Source: Oligoflexia bacterium
GTDB lineage: Bacteria > Bdellovibrionota > UBA1018
DNA length: 38,455 nucleotides
NCBI GenBank assembly: GCA_903898645.1
Contig: CAIUGE010000056.1
Span: 1-38,455, forward strand
Direction: 5' to 3'
Part shown: positions 1 through 8,530 of the stretch, piece by piece
How positions within the stretch are numbered: position 1 is the stretch's first letter
Layout of the letters: each line of letters opens with the position of its first letter
Made by a program: the position numbers and the translations under genes
Notes under the pieces: model-generated
What the model was told of the DNA's origin: nothing
The model's input: only the letters and a program-made list of their open reading frames with translations
The model's database searches: none

Positions 1-234
1 CCTAGAGGGCCCTCAGTTGGTTCAAGCGCAGTAGCTAGGCCCACGTCTGCTCCTTCCACCGGTCGTGCAGGGAGTTCGAATTCATCGGGTAATTATAGTG
101 GATCTCGTCCAGCTAGTCCTAGAGGGCCATCAGTTGGTTCAAGCACAGTAGCTAGGCCCACGTCTGCTCCTTCCACCGGTCGTGCAGGGAGTCCGAGTTC
201 GTTGGGTAATTATAGTGGGTACCGTTCAGCTAGT
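1..234 (+). repeat. 117-bp in-frame tandem repeat (two copies, array continues upstream)
   Basis: Copies at 1-117 and 118-234 differ at only a few positions and keep the frame, encoding a 39-residue unit that begins PRGPSVGSS and contains GNYSG. The first copy touches the window edge, so the real copy number is unknown. High identity suggests recent expansion or gene conversion. Confidence 0.9.
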
Positions 235-1158
235 CCCAGCGCTCATTTTGCGCCCACAAGTAGAGGATACCAATCGCCACAAGCTGTGAGAATGGCAGCA
301 GCGAGAGCCGAGGCCGCTAGGGTAGATAGGGATAGTGTCAGGGGAGCATCTGTCGGCACAGCTCCAGCGACTCATGGTAGAGCAAGGTCTACGTCACCCA
401 CTGGGAGGACAGGCGGTCCAAGACCTGCTTGGGTTGGGGTCGGTAGTGGGGGCGCTGATGCAGCTGAGAGCGTAGCAGCAGCGAGAGCCGCGGCCGCTAG
501 GGTAGGTAGGGCTGGTGTCGGGGGAGCGTCTATCGGCACAGCTACAGCCGCTCATGGGAGAGTATTTCCTGCCGATGATGGGTTGGATGCAGTGTTGGCG
601 CGCAGTCTTGAAGAGTCTCCCGGGGTGGTGCGAGCGCAAGAACGACATGCAATAGACATCAAAAAAATGGAAGAATCTATGCCAGATATCTGCGAGGGTC
701 TTTATGATGACAGATTAGGGAAGGCATCTATTGCAATTAAAAAATTAGCAGCTGTTCTTGGTGACCTTTGGCAGGCTAAGCAACCACCAGAAAATATTAC
801 ACATGAGACAGAATTAGTTGAATATTTGCAAAAGACATTGAAAGAGGCAGCTTTCGCTGATCTAGGGTACGCCGCTGTTTCAACGAACGATTTGAAGAAA
901 GCACTACAGGTGGCGCCACTTGGGTGTAAGTTACTATGTCCTGTGACTACGGGGGAGACATGGGTAGGTAGTTTTTCTGTATGTACAAACTGCGCCATTT
1001 TTCTCAGTCCTGTAGCTACATACAATATCGCACCAGAGCTCCCAAATAGCCTTCGTGTGAACTGTCCTTATTGTAGAGGTGGATGTTGTGTAAACAGAAT
1101 ACCAGCATTCAATCCATTTTCTTCCGCGCAACGCAGAGTGGGGGCGGGGAGGCGCTGA
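1..1158 (+). CDS. Repeat-rich protein with UIM-like helix and RING-like Cys cluster (5' end outside window)
   Basis: Frame +1 is open from base 1 to the TGA at 1156-1158 (385 residues), so the gene starts upstream. Residues 1-78 are two copies of a 39-residue Ser/Pro/Gly/Arg repeat. Residues ~94-130 and ~154-190 are two copies of an Ala/Arg-rich block 60 residues apart. Residues 192-206 contain LDAVLARSLEE, which fits the ubiquitin-interacting motif L-x-x-A-L-x-x-S-L-x-E except Val for Ala. The C-terminus has cysteine pairs C309-x3-C313, C328-x2-C331 and C355-x2-C358 followed by CC; the last pair reads CPYCR, as at the end of RING fingers. The RING His is not evident. I infer a host-directed protein that might touch ubiquitin signalling. 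No signal peptide can be judged because the N-terminus is missing. The gene converges on the MFS gene with a 21-bp gap. Confidence 0.72.
   Translation, partial: PRGPSVGSSAVARPTSAPSTGRAGSSNSSGNYSGSRPASPRGPSVGSSTVARPTSAPSTGRAGSPSSLGNYSGYRSASPSAHFAPTSRGYQSPQAVRMAAARAEAARVDRDSVRGASVGTAPATHGRARSTSPTGRTGGPRPAWVGVGSGGADAAESVAAARAAAARVGRAGVGGASIGTATAAHGRVFPADDGLDAVLARSLEESPGVVRAQERHAIDIKKMEESMPDICEGLYDDRLGKASIAIKKLAAVLGDLWQAKQPPENITHETELVEYLQKTLKEAAFADLGYAAVSTNDLKKALQVAPLGCKLLCPVTTGETWVGSFSVCTNCAIFLSPVATYNIAPELPNSLRVNCPYCRGGCCVNRIPAFNPFSSAQRRVGAGRR
280..560 (+). repeat. 180-bp-spaced imperfect repeat in the same gene
   Basis: A block around 295-390 recurs at 475-570. The string gcagcagcgagagccg is at 295 and 475, exactly 180 bp apart. 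Both encode AAARA-x-AARV...R...G-GAS-IGTA-like segments. This is a second, older repeat layer between the 117-bp array and the UIM-like helix. Confidence 0.75.
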
Positions 1159-1179
1159 ACATGGGCTCATTGTCAGTGC

Positions 1180-2343
1180 TTATGACTTGATTTTGGATAT
1201 GCTTGCAATAAAAAGGGTGAGTGTGGTCAGGCTTGCAAGCAAATATGGAATTGCATAATGGACATCGAAGGTAAGAAGGCCGCAGAAGGGCCCAAGGGCG
1301 CGTGCGAGGCTGCCAAGGCCTTGGGTGATGCCAAGGGTGCGGCCTTGCTCTGATGCAGAGACACTTTTGGATATGAGGGCTGATACATTGGGGTTGATAA
1401 GACTTGAGCCAATAGATAGTGGGATAATAGCCAAGAAATAGAGCACATAGGATGGGCAAAAAGGGAAGATCAGCATGCCGAGCGCATTGAAGAGGAGACC
1501 TGCTTGGAGGAGTTTTTTTTCGGTAAAGCGTTGGGAGAGTTTTTTCATGAGCCCACCTTGGATGAAGGCACCTAAGATGCCTGAGGTCATGAGGATGAAA
1601 CCGGTAAAATAACCTGCTTTTGATGTTTCAAAATGAAATTTTGATTGAAAAAGAAGAGAAAATGTTTGCTCCATGGTGGAAAATGCAAAGGTGACAAGAA
1701 AAAAGCTTGTCACTAAAAAGATCAGGCCTGGGACTTGGGCGAGGTGCTTGACGTCATGGAGGGGGAGGAGAGATCTGCCAGTCGTTCTTTTATGGAGAGG
1801 GAGCGTTTCTGGTAATCTAAATATGCTCATACAAAAATTTAGGCCACAGATAGCAGCTGCAATCCAGCCGGGTGCTGATAAACCAAGATGGTGGGATGCA
1901 ATTCCACCGAGTGGGGGTCCAAGTGTAAAGCCGATGCCAAAAGCTGCTCCGAGGAGGCCCATGCCGCGAGACCGTTCGGCAGGCGTTGTGATGTCGGCGA
2001 TCGACGCTTGGGCAGTTGCAATATTTGCTGCACATATACCGCTAAAGGCACGTGCTGCAAGGAGCATCGGGTAGGATGGGGCAAGCGCAAAGAGAACATA
2101 AGAGATGGTACTGCCAGCAAGTGAAATGAGCATGACCGGTCTGCGGCCTACACGATCCGAGAGAGCTCCCCAAAGAGGCGCACAGAGAAACTGCATGAGG
2201 GAATAGATGCAGCCTAAGATGGGTAACATAAGTCCCGTAGCGCCAAAATGGCGACCGTAGAGGCCAACCAAAGGTATGACCATCCCAAAACCTATGAGAT
2301 CAATAAAAACGGTAGTAAAGATAATAAGAAGATGACCTGTCAC
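1180..2343 (-). CDS. MFS transporter, TetA/drug-exporter type
   Basis: A 387-residue inner-membrane protein of the major facilitator superfamily with about 12 hydrophobic segments. The loop after helix 2 carries motif A as GALSDRVGRRPVM, and helix 5 carries a motif C-like GIGFTLGPPLGG. Size and motifs match the tetracycline/multidrug H+-antiporter group (TetA, Bcr-like); the substrate cannot be read from sequence. I place the start at the GTG at 2343, which shares one base with the TAG stop of the upstream gene (TAGTG) and has GGGAG 8 nt before it. A TTG-type start at 2382 would force a 40-bp overlap. It is the last gene of the gspL-to-MFS segment and probably translationally coupled to the gshB-like gene. 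Confidence 0.85.
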   Translation of the reverse strand: MTGHLLIIFTTVFIDLIGFGMVIPLVGLYGRHFGATGLMLPILGCIYSLMQFLCAPLWGALSDRVGRRPVMLISLAGSTISYVLFALAPSYPMLLAARAFSGICAANIATAQASIADITTPAERSRGMGLLGAAFGIGFTLGPPLGGIASHHLGLSAPGWIAAAICGLNFCMSIFRLPETLPLHKRTTGRSLLPLHDVKHLAQVPGLIFLVTSFFLVTFAFSTMEQTFSLLFQSKFHFETSKAGYFTGFILMTSGILGAFIQGGLMKKLSQRFTEKKLLQAGLLFNALGMLIFPFCPSYVLYFLAIIPLSIGSSLINPNVSALISKSVSASEQGRTLGITQGLGSLARALGPFCGLLTFDVHYAIPYLLASLTTLTLFIASISKIKS

Positions 2344-3200
2344 TAAAAAAGCTCCCGCAGTATATGTTCTGCAAGATTGCACCCAAGGAGCTCTTCCATT
2401 TCGCAGAGGAGTCCGGGGCTTGTGACATTGCAGTCAGTTACTTGCTCTTCTATATAATCAATTGCGGCAAGTCGCACACCTCTTTTTTGTAAAAATGCTC
2501 CTGCTTTTTCAGCTTTGAGGCGTAACTGCTCTGTGAGGGTGACTCGCTCAATGGTACTGCCTCGATCGGTATTGACTCTATAGTCACCTTGGAGAGGTTT
2601 TTTCCGTAAAACGCCAAGGATTTCTCCGCCTGCGTACCAAATGCGTATTTCTCCATCGTAGATTCCGGGTAGGAATCGTTGCAGCAAGATGGGGTACTTG
2701 AGATTTTCGAATTGGGAGCGCTTGACATGGCGTAGTCTTTTGATACCGCGGCTTTGTGCTCGATGAAGGGGTTTGATGATAATATCTTGGTATTTTTGTG
2801 CGAATTGAAAAAGAGCGTCTGGATTCTGTGAAATAATGGAGGGGGGGGCAAGTTCCATAGCTATACCAAGTGTTTTTTCACTCCAGCTGGTAAGTATGGC
2901 AGCTGGATTGATGATAGGGATCTGGCTAGATGCAAGGATGAGGAGTGGGTGAAGATAATGTCTATCAACGGGTGGATCAACACGGTAGCAGATGGCCTTG
3001 AGGGAGCATGTTGAGAGACTCATCCCTGTGTTGGGATCGTAACCTGAAAGGGTGAGTTTGTCATTTCGTACAATGCCAGATGGATCGAGGTGGATCTGAG
3101 GTATGCCTAGCTTGATACCTTCACGTATCAGGCGGAGTGTGGTGTCACGAGCGGTATCGAGTGTTTCTAAAGGGTCTGTGACCCAGGCTACATACTGCAT
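2343..3200 (-). CDS. gshB: Divergent glutathione synthetase-like ATP-grasp protein
   Basis: The 285-residue product aligns along prokaryotic GshB, which joins gamma-glutamylcysteine and glycine using ATP. The N-terminal DPLETLDTARDTT, YRVDPPVD, and a C-terminal NVTSPG all match family blocks. It is about 30 residues short. The ATP-binding loop usually reads KPLDGMGG, but here is KPLHRAQSRG, and the metal-site block usually reading TEIN is TDCN, so activity is uncertain. It overlaps ispA by 13 bp at its start and the MFS gene by 1 bp at its end, showing tight coupling. It may be a decaying enzyme or have changed substrate. Confidence 0.75.
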   Translation of the reverse strand: MQYVAWVTDPLETLDTARDTTLRLIREGIKLGIPQIHLDPSGIVRNDKLTLSGYDPNTGMSLSTCSLKAICYRVDPPVDRHYLHPLLILASSQIPIINPAAILTSWSEKTLGIAMELAPPSIISQNPDALFQFAQKYQDIIIKPLHRAQSRGIKRLRHVKRSQFENLKYPILLQRFLPGIYDGEIRIWYAGGEILGVLRKKPLQGDYRVNTDRGSTIERVTLTEQLRLKAEKAGAFLQKRGVRLAAIDYIEEQVTDCNVTSPGLLCEMEELLGCNLAEHILRELF

Positions 3201-3991
3201 GCGGTATGAATTTTTTCTTCTATGCTTGTGAATAAGGGTTCAAGGGTATGAGGCGCATGGAGATGCTGGATGCTGTCACGTGCAGTTTTTATGTAGTTTG
3301 TGGCCATGTGCTGCGCTTCATGCAGAGGGAGGATTTCAAGCATGCTGGTTGGGGAATGTTCAAAGCGATCTTCTAGATCGTCTGCGAGCTGGAAGGCAAG
3401 GCCCAAGGCAGAGCCACATTCTTGGAGTTTATCTGTGCTATGTGAGAGAAAAAGGTTACTGGGTAGGACGCATGCTGCGACAAAAAGAGACGCTGTTTTT
3501 TCTGCATGCATTCTCGTAACTGTTGTTTGTGAAATGGTCTTGCCTTCCATCTCGCGCACCTGCCCCCCTATGACGCCTTGGGGGCCTAGAGCTTGGCAGA
3601 GTGTCCGGTATGCTTCAAGAAGTTTTGGTGCATCTGTATCTGTTTGGAGCAAGATTTCATAGGCAAGCGGGATCATAGCGTCGCCTGCAAGGAGAGCCGC
3701 TGCTTCACCAAATTGTTTATGACAGGATGGTTTGCCACGCCGAAGTTCATCATCATCCATACAGGGAAGGTCATCATGGATGAGGGTGAAGCAATGGACT
3801 ATTTCAAGTGCGGCTGCAGCTGGTAAGATAAGCTGGGTATCTATACCAAGGGCTTGTGTCATTGCTATCATGAGCTTTGGTCGGATCCTTTTGCCTGCAT
3901 CAAGTGTACTATAAAGGATGGGTGCCCTCAGTCCTTCTGGGGCATGTATAAGAGATTTTTTTAGGTACTGTTCTAAAGCTTGTTCAAACAT
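3188..3991 (-). CDS. ispA: Farnesyl/geranyl diphosphate synthase (short-chain polyprenyl synthase)
   Basis: A 267-residue trans-isoprenyl diphosphate synthase that condenses isopentenyl diphosphate with allylic diphosphates, feeding quinone, undecaprenol and other prenyl pathways. The first Asp-rich motif reads DDLPCMDDD near residue 73 with the following RRGKP. The second reads DDLED near residue 205. Also present is GKRIRPKL near the N-terminus, which binds diphosphate. Length is slightly below the usual ~290-300. Its ATG directly follows the gspN stop and its end overlaps gshB. Product chain length cannot be decided from sequence alone, but two extra residues in the first Asp motif (DDxxxxD) fit FPP synthases. 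Confidence 0.9.
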   Translation of the reverse strand: MFEQALEQYLKKSLIHAPEGLRAPILYSTLDAGKRIRPKLMIAMTQALGIDTQLILPAAAALEIVHCFTLIHDDLPCMDDDELRRGKPSCHKQFGEAAALLAGDAMIPLAYEILLQTDTDAPKLLEAYRTLCQALGPQGVIGGQVREMEGKTISQTTVTRMHAEKTASLFVAACVLPSNLFLSHSTDKLQECGSALGLAFQLADDLEDRFEHSPTSMLEILPLHEAQHMATNYIKTARDSIQHLHAPHTLEPLFTSIEEKIHTACSM

Positions 3992-4891
3992 TTATGTGCC
4001 TTCGGGTGTTGGTATAGGTTGTTCAAAGGTGCCATTGATAGCAAAAGCATAGGAGTCATCTGGCTTTTTCCCAGCTGAAAGAAGGGTGTCAATGAGAGGG
4101 AACGATTTTTTCGCTGTTTCGGATAATGCACAAACAGTATGAAGATTGAGTGTTGATAAGGAAAGGTTTTGTCCAAGATGGATATCGCCTTGGATCTTAA
4201 GGAAAAGATCCTTGAAGCTATCGAGCTTACTGAGATGGACATTCGTCAAAGTCATTGTGCCTTTTTGAGCTTGAAAGATGATCTCGCCGCTATCCACTTC
4301 AAGTTTTGGTACGGAAAAGCCTGCAATGGACTGAGGTTCGGTTATCAGGCCTGTGATCCGAAGTGCACTTTTGCCGATAAGCGTACTTGGATCATTCCAT
4401 ACATTCATCTCAAGGGCGAGGGTGCCGTCGAGGGTCGCTTGGGCGGATACGCCAAGAACGCTTGGAAGTCCTGTAGCTCCGATATTAAAATGCACGGCAT
4501 CGAGCGAAAATGAGGCGCTCGATTTTTTCTGAAATGAGCGTGGAAAGCTGAGCGTTCCTGATGCCTTGCCTTTGCCAATCTCGACTGCATAGGATGCATG
4601 GATCGATGACGAAAAAAGTGAATGGAGGAGATGGGGTTGGATGCTGAATGTATCAAAGGATCCGACTGCGGTGCCTTCCTTGCGTAGGATGCCATGCACG
4701 AGTTTGAAACGGATTGTTGGAAACAGTCTCAGTTCGCTTGATTCTGTTCGAAGCTCGATGCCTTGTGAATCAAGAGTTGATTCAATAAAAGTAAGAAGGT
4801 GTCCGCGGATACGATCGTCGGGAAGTTTCACAAGAGTCCAGAACAATAGAAACACAAGAATAATCAAGGTCCAGAGAAGTTTCTTCCACAT
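3992..4891 (-). CDS. gspN: Type II secretion system protein GspN
   Basis: 299 residues with one N-terminal membrane helix (MWKKLLWTLIILVFLLFW) followed by a beta-rich periplasmic domain, the architecture of the GspN family seen at the 3' end of deltaproteobacterial T2SS operons. The ATG at 4891 lies two bases after the gspM stop. An upstream start at 4921 would extend into gspM and is less likely. No catalytic motif is expected. Assignment rests on position after gspM, topology and size; primary sequence in this family is weakly conserved. It is directly followed by ispA without a gap. Confidence 0.7.
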   Translation of the reverse strand: MWKKLLWTLIILVFLLFWTLVKLPDDRIRGHLLTFIESTLDSQGIELRTESSELRLFPTIRFKLVHGILRKEGTAVGSFDTFSIQPHLLHSLFSSSIHASYAVEIGKGKASGTLSFPRSFQKKSSASFSLDAVHFNIGATGLPSVLGVSAQATLDGTLALEMNVWNDPSTLIGKSALRITGLITEPQSIAGFSVPKLEVDSGEIIFQAQKGTMTLTNVHLSKLDSFKDLFLKIQGDIHLGQNLSLSTLNLHTVCALSETAKKSFPLIDTLLSAGKKPDDSYAFAINGTFEQPIPTPEGT

Positions 4892-4893
4892 GA

Positions 4894-5520
4894 TTATGAC
4901 TCTTTCTTTAGCGTGAAGCACGATACAGCGAGCGTGAGGTCTAAATAGCCTGAAAGATCAGGTTGTGTATCGATAAGCATGTGGCGAATTTTAACTGCAC
5001 TTTGTCCAGATTCCAAGGCGTAAAGGACTTTGACCAGCTGCTTGATGTTAATGTGATGGAGGCGCACATTCATCATGACTTCATCAGCCTGTTCACCATG
5101 TTCACCATCTTGAGGTTCCGAGACTTTGATATTTTCCTTGTCGCATCCAACGGCCTGCGAGGCCATTTCTTGAATGGTCAGAGGCCAATTTTTGTCTGCA
5201 GCTCGGGGACGGAGTGCATTGGGCGGAATCATGCGAGCTGTTTCTATGAGATCCTCTTCGGCCTGATGCAGGTAGACGAGGAGTGCGTCTTGTGCTTTGA
5301 GTTCTTGTCCAAGGCTATGCACATGAAGCCAGAGGAGTAAGAGCATAAGGCATCCGATAAAGGTGGAGCCTACTGTGCTGCCTAAGAAAAGAGCATTTTT
5401 TGATTGAGGAGGAAGCTCATCCCAATGGCTTGACATTTGTCTGAACCAGCGTTGCTGTGAGAGAAAGTCAAGGAATCCATCCTTGAGGTGTTCTAGGAAG
5501 GCTTTTATGCGTTCAGTCAT
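4894..5520 (-). CDS. gspM: Type II secretion system inner-membrane protein GspM
   Basis: 208 residues. A short cytoplasmic N-terminus is followed by one membrane helix (about residues 44-66), a coiled segment and a small alpha/beta periplasmic domain containing VMMNVRLHHINIKQLVKVLYALE, which resembles the ferredoxin-like fold of GspM. In the machine GspM binds GspL and links the ATPase to the pseudopilus platform. The start overlaps the end of gspL by 8 bp, giving translational coupling. Identification depends on topology plus operon position. Confidence 0.75.
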   Translation of the reverse strand: MTERIKAFLEHLKDGFLDFLSQQRWFRQMSSHWDELPPQSKNALFLGSTVGSTFIGCLMLLLLWLHVHSLGQELKAQDALLVYLHQAEEDLIETARMIPPNALRPRAADKNWPLTIQEMASQAVGCDKENIKVSEPQDGEHGEQADEVMMNVRLHHINIKQLVKVLYALESGQSAVKIRHMLIDTQPDLSGYLDLTLAVSCFTLKKES

Positions 5521-6925
5521 CAGAGGCCTCTTTCGGTTTGCCTGTAAATGTTACTTTCCAGCCATCGCCTTGTGCTTCAGGGGTGCCTGCGGTTAGAGGT
5601 TTGATAACATAACGGAGGCTGTCAGCAATTTTCTTATCCATATCGCGTGCCTGAGAGTAAAACCCTAACTCTACTGAGCGGAGTAAAACGCCTTTCATAT
5701 AGGGCATATTGGGCGAGCCAAAGGAAAAACGCATAGTGTTGGTGACAACCTCGGGTCTGAGATTGGCCGACAAGCGGTGCAAGAAAAGAAGGGCGGGCTC
5801 ATGCGCTGCGCCAAATATTTGCGCAAGCTCGCGTTGTTGCGCTTGGAGGGTATTAATTTGTTTTTTCAGGAGTTTTTCGTCTTTTGCATAGTTACGTAGT
5901 ACACTGGGCGCTATCTGCGGAAAAATGCGACTGATCGTTTGTTCTACTTGCAGGCGGGTGTTGCTCAGTTTTTGTGAGGAAACGCTTGACTGAACAGTTA
6001 GGCTGAGTGCAAAGGAGCACGCAATAGCCAATGCGTAGAAGATTAAATGTGAGTAGGCTCTGTATTTCTTTTCTTGGACAATTTTTTGTTTTGCAAATTG
6101 CTGACGACGAAATTGGATTGTTTGTTGTTCCGCCGCTGTCAGAGCAAGAGCAAGGGCATGGGCATAGATAGTACTTGATATTTTTTCTTCTGACTGCCCG
6201 ATTGCTTCAGATGCTGCTAAATAGGCGCATGGTATAGTCGATTTTTGTTCTAGCTCGGGCATGAATGCATGAGCTGCGCTCCCAGTGACAAGAATTTCGC
6301 TCAGGCTATGCGTTGTCACACGTTTACACATCAAGCTCGCATACTGGAGTTCCTTCCAAAGTGTTGCAGCGTCAACGGTATCGAGGGTGCGAACGATGAC
6401 TGGCGTCTTACGATAGTGGATCGAGAGAGAAGCGTGCTGCGGATTGATATCTAAAATACCTACAGGCGACTCTTGCATATTGCCTGCCCCGACATGGGCA
6501 AGGACACGGTTCAGGAGTGTCTGCATGGCCCAGCTGCGCGTTGTCACGATATCAGCATCGATGCCGAGTTTTTGGTAACGCTCGATGGTGTCATGGATGA
6601 TTTTTTTGACTGAAAGCGCAACATGGACTGCGCTCCCTTCTCTACTTTGACGTACTGTGATGGTGTCAAAGATCATGTCCTCGGTAGTCAGTGGTACATC
6701 GTCATCGAGTTCAAACTGAATTGCAGCCAAAAGGGCTTTTTTGTCTCGTGTGGGCACCGTGAGATTACGAAAGCTTGACTCAATATGACTCAGTGCAATG
6801 CATATCCTGTCAGCAGGTGGGAGATTTTCGAGATTATCTATGGTCTGCAGGATCTCAAATCGGCCAAAGCCACTTTGGAGTAACAGAGCCCGAGAACCAG
6901 ATGCATCAATGCCGAGGGTCCGCAT
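5513..6925 (-). CDS. gspL: Type II secretion system protein GspL (PilM-like cytoplasmic domain)
   Basis: 470 residues. Residues 1-280 begin MRTLGIDASGSRALLL, the actin/PilM-like ASKHA start of GspL, and include FELDDDVPL, which resembles the conserved FELEDxLP block of PilM/GspL proteins. A membrane helix (~residues 292-313) is followed by a coiled coil rich in Gln/Leu and a periplasmic alpha/beta domain. GspL recruits the GspE ATPase to the membrane with GspM. In the ancestral operon gspK should lie about 35 bp upstream; here the intact gspK is 1.77 kb away behind an insertion. The ATG has AGGA directly abutting it, an unusually short SD spacing. Confidence 0.85.
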   Translation of the reverse strand: MRTLGIDASGSRALLLQSGFGRFEILQTIDNLENLPPADRICIALSHIESSFRNLTVPTRDKKALLAAIQFELDDDVPLTTEDMIFDTITVRQSREGSAVHVALSVKKIIHDTIERYQKLGIDADIVTTRSWAMQTLLNRVLAHVGAGNMQESPVGILDINPQHASLSIHYRKTPVIVRTLDTVDAATLWKELQYASLMCKRVTTHSLSEILVTGSAAHAFMPELEQKSTIPCAYLAASEAIGQSEEKISSTIYAHALALALTAAEQQTIQFRRQQFAKQKIVQEKKYRAYSHLIFYALAIACSFALSLTVQSSVSSQKLSNTRLQVEQTISRIFPQIAPSVLRNYAKDEKLLKKQINTLQAQQRELAQIFGAAHEPALLFLHRLSANLRPEVVTNTMRFSFGSPNMPYMKGVLLRSVELGFYSQARDMDKKIADSLRYVIKPLTAGTPEAQGDGWKVTFTGKPKEASDD

Positions 6926-6952
6926 TCCTGGAATACTAGCAATGCTTGAGAA

Positions 6953-7020
6953 AATTTACCAGAACCGGATTGAAGATACTTGCAAAGTGCTAGCTTATTT
7001 CTTGAGGCGTTAGGACGAAG
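6953..7020 (-). repeat. Degenerate second copy of the gspK 3' end, next to gspL
   Basis: On the minus strand this stretch reads like the last ~60 bp of gspK (8696-8752). Shared strings are CTTCGTC, AGCACTTTGC and GTATCTTCAATC, followed by GTTCTGGTAA in place of ATTCTGGTAA. The frame is broken by a few indels. It lies where the native gspK stop should be relative to gspL, so it is probably the displaced original end, while the intact gspK carries the other copy at the far side of the insert. Confidence 0.7.
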
Positions 7021-7598
7021 GGTAGTGACTTTGACTCTAATGCGACAAGTCATCAAAAAGTGGTGTTTCCATTGATGCCTGTTCAAAAAGTATGATTCTT
7101 GCTGCCGCAAGCGTACCTCTAGTGATCTGACGGCCCTCGGTCCTTGTCGTCTCATCCTTCATGTGTAACCAGTTTCATGCATTATAAAGGGTAAAATAGG
7201 GAGTTTGTCCATGCTGCTTAGCTCGTAAGAATAGGAAGGGATTTTTTAAAAATATGGACAGCGAAGGGGTATTGTACTGCAAAAAACATATAAGCGTTGA
7301 ATGCGTTGCCAATAAATAGCGACGGCTGCAATGATCAGTCTTCTCGCATGGGCTGCTGTGCAGGCATGAACCATTGATCGATCATGCCAAGAATTGCGAT
7401 TTAAGAAAAAGCAGAATAAAATCAGAAGTGTCGCATTGGCACTTGGTCTGCCCGGTCTGTCCTGTCGTTCAATGTGAACAAAATTCTCAATCATATGCAT
7501 ATCGAGTCATTCGTTTCGTGCCTTTGAAGTTGATAGAGCACTCAGGTGAGGCTATTTCTCGAGAGCGAACTGAAACGACGTGTCAAAGGAGAGGGGGA
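7021..7598. other. Inserted non-coding stretch inside the T2SS operon
   Basis: No convincing gene on either strand. Short minus-strand frames (within 6838-7155 and 7246-7500) have no recognisable motif, hydrophobic pattern or start signal. A candidate minus-strand promoter is listed separately. Together with the Rpn-type gene this forms the insert that splits gspK from gspL. Confidence 0.5.
7181..7211 (-). promoter_or_regulatory. Candidate promoter for gspL-M-N-ispA-gshB-MFS
   Basis: On the minus strand TGGACA (7211-7206) is followed after 19 bp by a perfect TATAAT (7186-7181). Spacing is longer than optimal. It lies in the insert about 255 bp upstream of gspL and could restore expression to the distal half of the split operon. 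Inference only. Confidence 0.35.
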
Positions 7599-7627
7599 TT
7601 GTCTGTTTCGGTGTGCTGTGGTATGAT
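7599..7627 (+). promoter_or_regulatory. Sigma70-type promoter of the Rpn-like gene, leaderless geometry
   Basis: TTGTCT (7599-7604), 17-bp spacer, TATGAT (7622-7627), then six bases to the ATG at 7634. Predicted transcription start coincides with or abuts the start codon, and there is no Shine-Dalgarno sequence, so a leaderless mRNA is expected. Confidence 0.6.
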
Positions 7628-7633
7628 TTGCTC

Positions 7634-8530
7634 ATGCCGGATAAACCACTTATTAGTTTTGACTATGCAATTAAATATCTCCTTAGAGATAAGGGGAATT
7701 ATGATATTGTCGAGGGCTTTATTAACGCTCTTCTTGGGACAAATGGCTATGAGCCAGTCAAGATTAAAACACTCCTCGACACCGAGAGCAATAAAGAATC
7801 AGCCTTTCTTAAGCGAAGTATTGTTGATCTTGCGGTTGAGGACACGAAAGGTCAGGTCTACATTGTTGAGATAGAACGCTCTTATGCTGACGGTGCGATT
7901 TGTAAGGCTTTTTTTAATACTAGCCGCTTAGTTGCAGATAGTATGCAAATTGGAGTGGATTATACGGCCATTAAAAAAATTTTCCATGTGAGCTTATTGT
8001 ATTCCCGTGTTGCATGCATGGATCATCCGCTCGCTCATGGAAAGACTATTTTTACATCAATGCATGTCGATGGCCCTACGGAGATTATTGTTGACCGTCC
8101 TCAAGATGAAAAGCTTGGTCTCGGTATTCTTCCAGAGTATTTTATCATTTCAGTACCATTGTTTGATGACATCATAAAAGAAGAGATCGATGAGTGGCTC
8201 TATGTCATTAAAAACTCAGATACGAAAGAAGATTTTAAGTCGCCATGTATGAAAAAGGTTGCTGAACGCTTAAATATTCTTAAAATGAATGATGATGATC
8301 AAACGAAGTACCGTATTTATATGAAGGAGTTAGTAACTGAAGCCGATCGTCTTAAAATCGCTACAGCCAAGGGCAAGGCTGAGGGCAAGGCTGAGGGCAA
8401 GGCTGAGGGTGAGGCTGGGGCGAAGCTTATGGTAGCTAAAATTATGCTCTCTAAGAGGGAGTCAGTCGAAAAAATAATGGAATTCACAGGGCTGACTCAG
8501 CAAGATATCGAAAATATAGCAAAAAGGTGA
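7634..8530 (+). CDS. PD-(D/E)XK nuclease family transposase (Rpn/PDDEXK_2 type)
   Basis: 298 residues starting MPDKPLISFDYAIKYLL, a typical start of the Rpn/TIGR01784 family. Candidate active-site residues are D65 in SIVDLAV and E79/E81 in IVEIERS, where the family normally has a D...ExQ pattern; Gln is Arg/Ser here. The C-terminus has a short AEGK repeat linker and a helical tail (MLSKRESVEKIMEFTGLTQ), as in family members. Such proteins promote RecA-independent DNA recombination or are selfish/defence genes. It sits antisense to the T2SS operon between gspK and gspL. The ATG at 7634 is chosen over 7580 because the family alignment and promoter geometry both point there. Confidence 0.88.
   Translation: MPDKPLISFDYAIKYLLRDKGNYDIVEGFINALLGTNGYEPVKIKTLLDTESNKESAFLKRSIVDLAVEDTKGQVYIVEIERSYADGAICKAFFNTSRLVADSMQIGVDYTAIKKIFHVSLLYSRVACMDHPLAHGKTIFTSMHVDGPTEIIVDRPQDEKLGLGILPEYFIISVPLFDDIIKEEIDEWLYVIKNSDTKEDFKSPCMKKVAERLNILKMNDDDQTKYRIYMKELVTEADRLKIATAKGKAEGKAEGKAEGEAGAKLMVAKIMLSKRESVEKIMEFTGLTQQDIENIAKR
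8372..8419 (+). repeat. 12-bp tandem repeat ggcaaggctgag (about 4 units)
   Basis: Three exact copies (8372-8407) and one degenerate copy encode the GKAE linker of the Rpn-like protein. Copy changes would keep the frame and only alter linker length. Such linkers are common just before the C-terminal helix in this family. Confidence 0.9.

Noticed and set aside
1-234. CRISPR or non-coding satellite
   Set aside because: No spacer structure; 117-bp units are in frame and coding.
6838-7155. 105-residue minus-strand frame overlapping the gspL start
   Set aside because: It overlaps gspL and the degenerate gspK tail in a different frame and has no recognisable motif.
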